Shown here: piece after piece, positions 43,934 to 53,341 of the stretch
Layout: every line of letters begins with the position of its first letter
Numbering within the stretch: the first letter of the stretch is position 1
From: Selaginella moellendorffii
Taxonomy: Eukaryota; Streptophyta; Lycopodiopsida; Selaginellales; Selaginellaceae
Direction of reading: 5' to 3'
DNA length: 64,000 nucleotides
Assembly (NCBI RefSeq): GCF_000143415.4
Contig: NW_003314382.1
Span: 22,801 to 86,800, forward strand
Position numbers and translations under genes: made by a program
Notes under the pieces: generated by a model
What the model saw: only the letters and a program-made list of their open reading frames with translations
Told to the model about the DNA's origin: nothing
Database searches by the model: none

Positions 43934-44812
43934 TCACGCATTTTCTCTGTCATCGTCGAGTACTCCGTGAATGCCACTTTGATTGACGACAAACTCGCAC
44001 GACCTGTAAGGTAAGTGTGGAGCGAACAAAACGTGTAACTCCCTCTTTGTACTCTTCGAAACTTCGGCCCCATCTTGGTGGTCCAGCTTTGGACGCTTGG
44101 CTGTAGCTTGCAAGAATTCCTGGCTCCTTGATAGAAAAACCCTGATGTTGATGCAATGCCCCCACGCTAAACCCAACGCTGGAGCCACCCTTCTCCGAGA
44201 CGACACAAGCTCCGCAAGATTTCCTATCTGGATGCCGCTGGATCCGTCCATGCAATCCATCACCTGGTTCGTTACTACGACTGCCACATCGTACCTGTGA
44301 GCCAATCTCTTGAGCTTGGCGGAGACCTGAAAGAGGGTTGCAGCTCGGACCACCATCTCCGCTCTGTTGTTCTCGAATTCCGAGCGAAACAATGCCGCTA
44401 TGGAGTCGATCACAAGCAGCCTCACCGGCATCTCCCGCTGCATCTCGAAGAGCTGCTCCAAGCGATCGAAGAGGGCAATCAGCTCTTGGATCGTTCCAAC
44501 CGCTTCCACGAACACATTGTCGCAGGGATCAAACCCTAGCCCCCTGGAACTCTGGAACGCGCTAGCGAGCTGCCGCAACCGGCGACCTGGAAAGTACCCC
44601 TCCGTGTGGATGTAGATCGCCGAGCCATTCAATCCCCCGAGAGACCCTGGCAACTGTACCGTGACGAGTAGCTGGAGCGCGAGCTGCGTCTTGGCGGCGG
44701 TGCTCTCCCCAACGAGCTCCGTGATGGCGCCGCAAGGAAATCCTCCTTCCAAGACCTGATCCAGCACCGCGCAGCCCAATGTCACGCGCTGCCGCCTCCG
44801 GATCACCTCCAT
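43934..44812 (-). CDS. XRCC3: XRCC3 (RAD51 paralogue, homologous recombination)
   Basis: Single-exon ORF; the ATG at 44812 gives 292 residues (the frame is open to 44848 without an ATG). XRCC3 forms the CX3 complex with RAD51C, acts in recombinational repair and is needed for plant meiosis. The family is recognised by 'TLGCAVLDQVLEGGFPCGAI', 'LGGLNGSAIYIHTEGYFPGR', 'IDSIAALFRSEFENNR', 'RVAPALGLAWGHCINIR' and the tail 'LPYRSCEFVVNQSGIHGV'. Walker B is 'LLVID' at 132-136. The Walker A segment is 'GESTAAKT' (35-42), with Ala where the consensus has the Gly before Lys. A telo-box-like 'aaccctaaa' lies just upstream of the start. The P4-ATPase gene ends 173 bp upstream on the same strand. Confidence 0.9.
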   Translation of the reverse strand: MEVIRRRQRVTLGCAVLDQVLEGGFPCGAITELVGESTAAKTQLALQLLVTVQLPGSLGGLNGSAIYIHTEGYFPGRRLRQLASAFQSSRGLGFDPCDNVFVEAVGTIQELIALFDRLEQLFEMQREMPVRLLVIDSIAALFRSEFENNRAEMVVRAATLFQVSAKLKRLAHRYDVAVVVTNQVMDCMDGSSGIQIGNLAELVSSRRRVAPALGLAWGHCINIRVFLSRSQEFLQATAKRPKLDHQDGAEVSKSTKRELHVLFAPHLPYRSCEFVVNQSGIHGVLDDDRENA

Positions 44813-44985
44813 CTCAAGAACCCTAAAACGAGAGCGCGGGGAATTCAAATTTTAAAATTAACTTTCAAATTCACATTTTAAGCTCGAGTTTTTAAAGACC
44901 ATAGGAAAACTTCCCCTGGAAAAACATCACGACCACAGGAAACGATAAGAACATCGATCCATCACAGGCAAAGTAAAAATCGTCT

Positions 44986-47900
44986 CTAGGCCGGTGTTGG
45001 AGCCGGCGTGGTAGTGGTAGTCTGACTCTTAAACTTCGCCAAGCCCAGCACGATCTGGTAGTCCGCTGGCCTGAGCAGCCACTGGAAGCTCCGGACGATC
45101 ACATCTGGAAAGATCGCCACCACCACCACCAAGAGTTGTAGCAGCCAGTAGCTCGGGGACGGTGCCAAGACTTCCACAAACTCCATGAAAGCCCCGGTCG
45201 ATAGCTCTGGCGATAGCGAACCGTAGATGATGAGGAAGAGAAACCAGACGAGAATGCTGCCCCAGATCAGGAAGTGGTGGATCCAGGTGAAGTAGTGTAC
45301 GTAAGTGAAGAGCTGGAGATTGGGTACCAGGACCAGTCCGGTGAAGAGTGCCGCTCCGAAGTCCTGGAGCGCGGCTGGCTGCCCGTTTGATCGGAACGCC
45401 GAGACCAAGTAGAGTGCCACCGGGAAGAAGAAGATGACGAGCGATGCGTAGACCGAGTGGATGATAGATAGAAACACCAGCTTCGTGTTGAAGTACTGCT
45501 GCCTCTGGCCTGCTCGGTAAAGCTGCGGGTATCTTATGCAGTCCTCGGCGGAAACGTCCTGGTCTGTCGTTCCCACCGCTCCAACAGGAAGTGCGGTGAA
45601 CACCGTGCTGTAGAAGGATGCGTACCAGTCGTCGTAGAGAGGATTGCCCGAAAACACCGTGAAAATATTCGAGTAGACAGAAATCCAGCCTATAAGGCAG
45701 ACTTTGAACAAAAAGTAGCGAATCTGCGGAGGGCGAAATGCATGGGTGTGAGTGTCAGCAAAGACTCTACGACCGGAGAAGCTTACCATGACCGAAATAC
45801 GTCTATAACACCAATGACCATGTACAAGGAGTAGTCTCTCCAAAAATCGGAACTTTGCGATGGTAAAATCGGCAGCCATAGCAGCCTGCAGTCAAAACAC
45901 AGACAAAGGTTTTAGTCCACTAGAGAAAACAAGAGAGTTTTTTACCTGAGCACCTTCGACGCCAATAATCCCTACACCAACGTTGGCAACCTGGATCATT
46001 CCCACGTCGTTTGCCCCGTCGCCTATAGCCAGGCAAAGCTTGTCTTTACCCAATCCCTTCATTACCAGCTTCGCCACGAATGCCTTCTGCTTGGGTGAAA
46101 CTCTACAACAAATAACCGAGGAGCATTTTGTAGCTAGCTCCATGAATGAGTTCTGCAAATCTCCCGTCAGTATGACTGCCAGTGAATCACCATCGATAAC
46201 AAGTGCATAGGCATCATTCACAGCGTCGTCCATCTTTGTGTAGCTGCTTCTATCTCTCGACATCGTTCTCTGTAGGTTCTGGCTTCCAAAGGATCGAAAG
46301 CTTGAGACACCTCCGCTGTCTCTTTGAAGGATATTAGCAAACCTGCCAGACCCTCCTTCATGACGACTTGACGAGCTCCCGCGTGGAAGTTCATCCAGCT
46401 CAATGTTGCTCTCGAAGGCTCTCAGGCCGTCGTCGAGTTGCTGACGAACCAAAGTTTGCAGCTCCTGTAAAGTTGCCACAAGTTAATTGATCCCAAGAAA
46501 GGCTTCATAACACATACATCTTTTCTTCTTCTCGCTCTATCGTCCGGGGACAATCCTCCATGCGACAGCTTCTCGTCAAGAACCTGCACTGACGATCCTC
46601 CCAGGCTTACGATGAGTTTATCCATGCCGGGTCGCAGTAAACTGTGGAAAAAATACCATACGAACATTTAAAATAGATATGTAAGAAAAAAGCGGTGCCT
46701 TTTACCTGCATGCGTAGCCAATGTTAATAGCGGTCTCCATCTTGTCTCCCGTTAGAACCCATATTTTGATTCCTGCCTGAGCAAGGCGTTCGATACACTT
46801 GGGGACACCTTCCTGTAGCTTGTCTTCGACACCTGTTCCACCGAGGAGTTTCAATCCTCTTTCTATCTCGTCCTGTACTTCTTCCAGAATCTCCTCCCGG
46901 TTTTTCCCGATCACATTTTGAGCAGTAGTGAACTTCTCCAGCCACTGCTCATACTCTACTGGCTTGAGTTCTTTGTAGGCAAACACCAGCGTCCTAAGAC
47001 CGACCTCGGCATAAGTTCGCAAGTGGTCCAGTGTTATGGATATATGTTCTTCGTCATGGCGATCCAAACGGTCGAGCATCACGGAATCAGCACCTTTCGA
47101 TAGAAGCACGATGTTACCTCCTGGAAGGCGCACGATCACCGACATGCGTTTCCTGGCGCTGCTGAACTCCAGCACATTTAGAAGCTCATAAGCATTATCA
47201 GCAGTTTCTCCTTTGGTTCCAGTTATCTCCCTCACATATAGAGTAGTCGGGGTCTTCTTGTAGAAAACATATCCAAACTGCTGGGCCGCCACCACAAGAG
47301 CAGTCTCATCGGGAGACTCAGCGCGATACTGGATAGATTTTGGATCCGCAATATCACCCTCGGGTAGCGCTGTGTGGCAGAGAGCGAGCGTCTGGAAGAA
47401 AAGCTTAATCCTGTCGGCATTCTCCTGTTTCAGCCACTTCCCATCCATCAACCGGTCGTCCTGGAAATTGAACCCCTTCACAACCGGATCACTGGTGTCA
47501 GCATCCTCGGCGTGAGCCTCCAGGAAAGGTATTCCCAGCCTCTTGGACGCTCTTTCAACGTCTGTAGATCCCGTCCCATATGAAGTTCCATCGATGGTAC
47601 ACTTGCAAAAATCCATCTGGTTGGCAGTGAGCGTTCCAGTCTTGTCGGACAGGATGGTATCCACTTGTCCAAGTTCTTCGTTCAACCCGGAAGACTTCAC
47701 TTTCGCAGGCCGGTCAGTCTCCTCGTCGTACATGCCCAGGTCCTGGCCAATAAACAAGGCTTGGATCACTCGGACAATCTCCAGCGTGACGTAGAGAGAG
47801 ATCGGGATAAGGTAGCCATATAACACCAGGCCGTTTACAAACGCGATGATACCAGCGATGGCTGCTCTCCTGGGATTGTAATAAGGATTGTCCTCGAAAG

Positions 47901-49029
47901 GCCTGAAGTAGAACAGCCTCGACAGTCGGAACCTCGTCAAGAGGCCACCTGCTAGACCCGTTGCCAAGCTCATGACGAAGAGTATCCCAAACATAACCCA
48001 CATGATGTGATCCAGCTTCTGGTCCATGCGGCTGCGTTTCGACGGTGGATTGATGGCGTTTCTCATGACTTTCGTGTCCCGTCCCGCGTAAATCACCACC
48101 CCGTATACGTAATCCGTGTTTTGGAGGCAGGAGTCCCTGAGAAGCACCTGCGGCGGTCCCATGGGAGAAACCTGGCCATCCGGAAACTCCAGCCTGCCGC
48201 TGAACGTATAAAGCGAAGCGTTGGGAGGCTCGCACTTCAGAACCGCATCAAAGTCCTTGAAGCTTTCATCGCTAACCAAATGACTTGTACTTTGCGACGC
48301 TTGTCGGACCTGCCTATCAAATCACAGAAACGAGATTACTTGTGTTCACTCAAGGAATAAGCCAGACGTCACCTTTAAGTTAGTCTCCCCGTCGAGGTTC
48401 TTCGTCTCTACGTAGCACACTCCATCGGAATTGCTGGATTGCAGAAGCAGTAGATCTGCCGGGAAGAACTCCTTGTCCTTGACTTTGACCACATCTCCGA
48501 CCAGAAGCTCCCTCCACAGCTTCACTTGTGCCGTGCCTCTCGTGCAACATGTCACGGGCCTGGAATTAATCTCACGATCCCCTCGTGCTCGACGAACATC
48601 CTCCCAGAGCTCTCTCGCCATGCCGAGGGCAATGACGAAGAGAAGGGGCAAAATAACGCTGACCGGTCGGTATGGACTGAAGGGCGTTAGCGACAGCCCC
48701 GCCATAGCCGTGAAGTACCAATAAGCTGCTCGCCGATACTGCTCAAACAAAGATCTCGGTACGAAACTGTACCATGTATACTTTGTAGTCCAGGTTCTAT
48801 TGTTTGGATACCTGGAGTGAAAAGGATAAAGAAACTTACAGCGAAACAAGAGCTAAGATCGCAATTCATACCTGAAAGGGGCATTGAGTGGCGGATTGTT
48901 GCAGTGGACTTCATGTTCGTCTCCATCAGCAATCGCCAGTAGATCTTCCGCATCCCCACCGCGCTTAGATCTTCCACTCCAGCATTTCCTCGCACTCTTC
49001 CATACGTGCACAAGGAAATCCGGCCCCAT
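44986..49029 (-). CDS. P4-type phospholipid-transporting ATPase (flippase, ALA family)
   Basis: Seven exons (48872-49029, 48373-48811, 46706-48309, 46518-46641, 45946-46464, 45787-45885, 44986-45723) give 1226 residues, the normal ALA length. Such pumps move phospholipids to the cytosolic leaflet with an ALIS/CDC50 partner. Visible motifs are 'DGETNLKV' (actuator domain), '[11 protein letters not shown]' (PISL in TM4), '[19 protein letters not shown]' (phosphorylated Asp near residue 421), '[17 protein letters not shown]' (nucleotide domain), '[18 protein letters not shown]' and '[16 protein letters not shown]'. The beginning '[19 protein letters not shown]' and '[20 protein letters not shown]' resemble the ALA4-ALA12 group more than ALA1-3. 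All introns are 53-64 nt. Lipid preference cannot be read from sequence. Confidence 0.93.
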
Positions 49030-50322
49030 AACTCAACCTCCCACGAGCAAAACTTCCTCCTCTTTACTGTCAAGGTAAAGCCTTAAAACGAGAGAGGAAA
49101 GGGGCACGGGCCGCTTCAAAGGAAAATAACGAGTCAGAGATCCCAACTTCTAGAACGACTCCTCCAGCAATTGCGCGCTCTTTGACACGAACTTGCAAGC
49201 ACCAAAGTCAACCGGAATGGCAACGTGCCGACAAGGCATTCATGAAAGTGCTATGAAAATGCTTTCGTGTGAGCAAGTGGAACAAGCCCAAACAGCGTGA
49301 ACACATGGACCGCATGAGCGAGGTGCCGGACGAACGAAGGCAAATTTATGCCCAACGCAACAACAAAAAAGAGGAACTGCACAAAGGAAGAAAAGAAAAA
49401 AAGGGCTCGACTCCCTAACAAGGACGCTAGACTGCTAAAAATCTCTCCAAACCAAAATGGGGAGGAGCGCCACTATTCCTTCTCGGACTTTGGACGGGCA
49501 AAGGGCCAAGCCACAAGAAAACAAAGCAAGGGGCGGCGGCAAGGAATGGGGGAACTGCATTTTCGTCCGGCCATACCTCAGAGCGCGTTAGCGGCAGCCT
49601 TTGTTGATCCGTCGCGCGGCGACGACCATAGCCATGGCGCTTTCACGGATCCAGCGCCCCCTCATTCTCCAAGATATTAGGGCAAACTACTCCGTCGTCG
49701 TCCTCCTCGTCGCGCGCGAGCAGCTTCACGGCGCCTTCGCCACGACCTAACAATCGCTCTCCTCTCTTCTTTCTCTCCCTCTGAAATTCAAAACCGATAA
49801 ATCCCCCTATAAACCCTAGGCATATTCCATGGAGGTAGAAGCGGATATGCCCTTAGTCGTCGCCACGTTTGCCTCTTTTGACGTGCACTCGTCAAAAAGA
49901 GATCGAGGCTCGACCGTGACATTCCACGTAATCACGCAACATGAGGTTTTGGTGATCAAAGCAAGCTAGAATTTTTCTCCTCCTTCGTTTTTTTCCTTTT
50001 GGGCTCATCCAATGGTGACGCTCGGAGGATCAAATCCTTTGCTTCGTCGTTTGCGATCATCATCTTCTCATAGCTTTAAGATGATCTCGATTTGCTTTGG
50101 TGGTGACCTCCTTGTAGCTTTGATCGAATCGCTTCGATCACGCCTGTGACGATCCTCTCTCTTTTTCTACTTTTTTCTCTCGATTCACCAAACTTTAGTA
50201 GCTCTTTTCTTCCTTTTTAATTTCGGGTGTTGGTTCTTTTTCTCCTTTTTTTTTTTGGCTTTTGCTTCCACTGACGAAGAGCTGACGAAAAACATCAAAA
50301 TTACCTGGGATCACTCATCCTT
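49030..50322. other. intergenic: P4-ATPase promoter and 3' flank of the DUF789 gene
   Basis: No coding family is recognised; the ORF at 49348-49680 is lysine-rich low-complexity sequence. The part next to 49030 should contain the P4-ATPase promoter. The part near 50200 is T-rich and would be the 3' untranslated end of the DUF789 gene. Confidence 0.5.
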
Positions 50323-51926
50323 TCAGCGCCGGTTTGGACTCCGCGAGGCAAAGAACTCGAAGTCGGGGTGGCGGACACGGAGTCCCTTGAGCCACGAGTC
50401 CGCATGGCCCTCCAAGTTGGATGCCAGGAGCTTCTCGGGGTTTCCAGCCGACGTCCAAAACGCTCCCCTGAGCTTGTAAGATCCCAGTCCAAACGACTGC
50501 AAAACCAGCCTTTTCAAGCCATCCTCTGGCCGGATGGAACCATCGACCAAGTCGAGCCTCGCGGATCCCAGAGGAGGCTCGGGAGCATCTGAAATCTCTG
50601 ATCCATTGGCATCTTCAGAAACTTTCTGTAGCACCACAGCCATTACCTTGTAAAGGAGTGGAAAGCGAGTGGAAAGTTAGAAAGCAAGTTCCCAGGTCTT
50701 TGAGAGTTGGCCCCGTTGGAATGCGATAGATGGGATACCTGGGAGTGAAAGCTTTGCGCTCAGGGCGAACAAAAGAACAAGCTTGTGGACATACCAAGCT
50801 ATCGAGAACCAGCTTGTCGGCAAGAGCTCGTAGCTACGGAGCGTCCTGATATCCGGAAAACTCCGTTCGAGCTCGCTAATCTGAAAAGCACGAGAAAAAC
50901 ATGAAGAACTTGAAAAAGTTTCGAAGCCATACCTTGCCAATCAGAGGAACGCGGCTGTAAGGCGCTGAGTCCTCGAGGTAACTGAGGAGGAGATGATCGG
51001 CCTCCTTGCGCTCCCAGTTGTCTACTTCTTCGTCATCGTCATCGCTCAACACTTCATGCAAGGCACTCAGCGTTGCGTTGCTACGGCCGCGGCAGAATCC
51101 CGTGGTCTGGCACTTCTTCCAGAAGGACGTCCGGATGGGACCGATCCCCTCCACACTGGATTCACTGTCATTGTCGCTGCTCACATCACTGTTTGAGTCA
51201 CGGTAGTCACTGCTCTCGCTAGCATCACTGGAGTCATGGCAAAACTTCCTGCGACAAGAACACAAAAATCGCTTAGAATAAGAAGCTGGCGAAAGCAAAG
51301 AAACGCGAGAAACGACTTACCTCGAGTTCAAGCAACGCCTCAAACCCGTCCTTGTGTAGAGTTGAAGCGCAGAAAGGTATGGTACGTAGTACTGCACCAC
51401 TTCCTCCTTCCCGTTTAGCACCAGAGGAACTCCAGCTCCATAGGCGCTCCACTCGTCAAAACTATCCCACAAATCTCCCAGGGTGAAAAAAGGGATGGAT
51501 TCCACATTGGCCGGCCTCCATCTCTTGACACTGCTGTCCCAAAGACAAGTCTGCAAGAGAGAAGAACCATAAAAAAGAAAAGAGAACCAAATCCTCGTTA
51601 GCTCATCGCTAGAACAAAATGCCAATGCCACAGCAAACCTTTGGCAGATATTGCAGTTGTACTTTGGGCGTTGTGTGGTGTAGAAATTGGTCCAGGTTTG
51701 ATGACGACGTCGAGGCCTCGCTCACTTGCCGAGATTTCTCGTCTGGAATGATCCGTGGCGCTGATGCCACCGCGGTCGGCCTGGAAGTTTTGCAAGGGGA
51801 ATTCCTATTGCCATCGCCACAGCAGCAACAGCAGCATCCTCCTCCCCCTTTTCCACCCAATTTCGAGGCTATGTTGTGCTCAATTGCAACATCCGACATA
51901 GCCACTTGCTCTATTTGCCCCACCAT
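50323..51926 (-). CDS. DUF789 family protein
   Basis: Six exons (51639-51926, 51321-51550, 50933-51248, 50795-50880, 50647-50738, 50323-50597) give 428 residues. The DUF789 signature is clear: '[20 protein letters not shown]', '[20 protein letters not shown]', '[20 protein letters not shown]', '[20 protein letters not shown]', '[13 protein letters not shown]' and 'HPDFEFF' near the end. The family is plant-specific and its function is not established. The middle is a Ser/Asp-rich acidic stretch ('[20 protein letters not shown]'). The last intron is modelled as 49 nt, the only reading that restores the frame without a stop. A run of six cysteines sits near residue 30. It is divergent from CYB5D1. 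Confidence 0.85.
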
Positions 51927-52095
51927 GGGCAATCCTAAGCTAGAAATTCGTACTACACTACCACGATTCTACCCGGATCGCAAGAAATCCACAATGAAGA
52001 CCGCGGCACCAGCGCGAGCTATGGAATCAGGATTAAAACCCTACCTCTTCGTCTCCCCAAAGACTCTAGCAGCCAAGCACACAAAAACAACACGG

Positions 52096-52119
52096 GAGAG
52101 AGAGAGAGAGAAAGAGAGG
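52096..52119. repeat. (GA)n microsatellite
   Basis: A nearly pure GA run in the shared upstream region between the DUF789 and CYB5D1 genes, a position common for GAGA-type promoter elements in plants. Confidence 0.85.
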
Positions 52120-52380
52120 AAACTCGCCATCGAGGGTTAAGTGTCGGGCATATACCAGTAACACGTGGAAGGATATTCCGGGAATAGTTCGTGTGCGCGT
52201 ATAATGTGTGCCCCTTATTTTTCTCTGTGGGTTGATTTGCCTAAATGGGCGACCTTTCCACGATACAAATCCAAATCCCAGTGATCCACATCGGCGTATC
52301 ATCACGATCGATTTCTTTGTCAAGGATTTGACCGAGCCGATAACGTTATCCCTTGAACCTAGGGCTGACGTCACCAGGGG

Positions 52381-52389
52381 TTAGGGTTT
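52381..52389 (+). promoter_or_regulatory. telo-box upstream of CYB5D1
   Basis: 'ttagggttt' lies 52 bp before the start codon. This matches the telo-box found near the start of many plant genes expressed in dividing cells. Confidence 0.45.
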
Positions 52390-52440
52390 GCGTGGCTTTC
52401 CAAATCCAAACGGGGAAAAGGTGGGGGGAGATTAGAAAGA

Positions 52441-53341
52441 ATGGCCTGTCCACGCCGAAGTAGCCGATGGTACACGGCCAATGAGGTGAAAGAGCACTGC
52501 ACGCTTGGCGATTGCTGGGTCACGTCCCTGGGAACCGTCTATGACGTTACCAAGCTCATCCCAAAGAACCCCGGCGTCCTTGGCAAGGTATCCCATTGTC
52601 TATCCTATTGTCTCTTCCAAAATGCGATTTTTTGGCTTCCATCGTCGCGATCTAAGCTTTGGCTTGGCCTTCTCGTCAAGTGTGTGCGCAGTTGCTCGTC
52701 TACGAAGCCGGCGGTGACATAAGCCACTGGTTTGATGCCAAGACTGGCAGCGTCAAGCTCTACCGGGATCCAGTCTCCAACGTCGAGACCTTCGACGTTC
52801 CACAGGTGATGATAAGTTTTGCTTGCCAGAGCTCTCGCCGAGGATCTGTTGGTGTCACTGCTCGCAGGGGCGATTCGTTCACATCCCACCGACGGGACCC
52901 CGGACGGACTGGAACAGCGGCTACCCCTTCGACTGGTGGAACGATCCCGAGTATATCATCGGGAGCTGAGCAGGAAGACCCGGATGGTGAGGATCAAGAA
53001 CGTTCTCATCGACCACGAGATCCTTCTCGAGGTAAGCTTTTAAGTTGGCAAAGTCTGTTCCTCTTTCTCGCCTGATTTTCTTCAACTAGGTGCCGTCCGA
53101 GGAGAATGTGCAGCACATCCTCGAGCGTTATCTCGCGTACAACGCGCACGCCAACAGCTACACCTGGAAAGCAATGTGTGTAAATGACAAGAAAGAGTTT
53201 GTCGACTTGAGCATGGAGAAGACACTCACCGAGAACGGGATAGCCGACGAGGCCGACCTGTTTGTGTCCCTGGGCCTAGCATCGTACTTTTACATCCCGG
53301 TCGTCCACATCTACTTCAACGATGACTTAACAGTTGCCTGA
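52441..53341 (+). CDS. CYB5D1: cytochrome b5 domain-containing protein 1 (CYB5D1), apparent frameshift
   Basis: Four exons (52441-52587, 52692-52805, 52868-53031, 53090-53341) follow the CYB5D1 family closely: 'SRWYTANEVKEHCTLGDCWV', 'GTVYDVTKLI', 'AGGDISHWFDAKTGSVK', 'GRFVHIPPTGPRTDWNSGYP', 'FDWWNDPEYIIG', 'ELSRKTRMVRIKNVLI', 'ILERYLAYNAHANSYTWK', 'MEKTLTENGIADEADLFVSL' and 'VVHIYFNDDL'. In animals and green algae the family is tied to motile cilia. Exon 3 is 164 nt and lacks one base: at 52961-52963 the frame meets 'GGG AGC TGA', where one more G would give the expected Gly-Glu-Leu-Ser. As written the protein stops after about 118 residues. Everything else is well conserved, so a sequencing or assembly error or a very recent mutation is likely. 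Confidence 0.85.
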
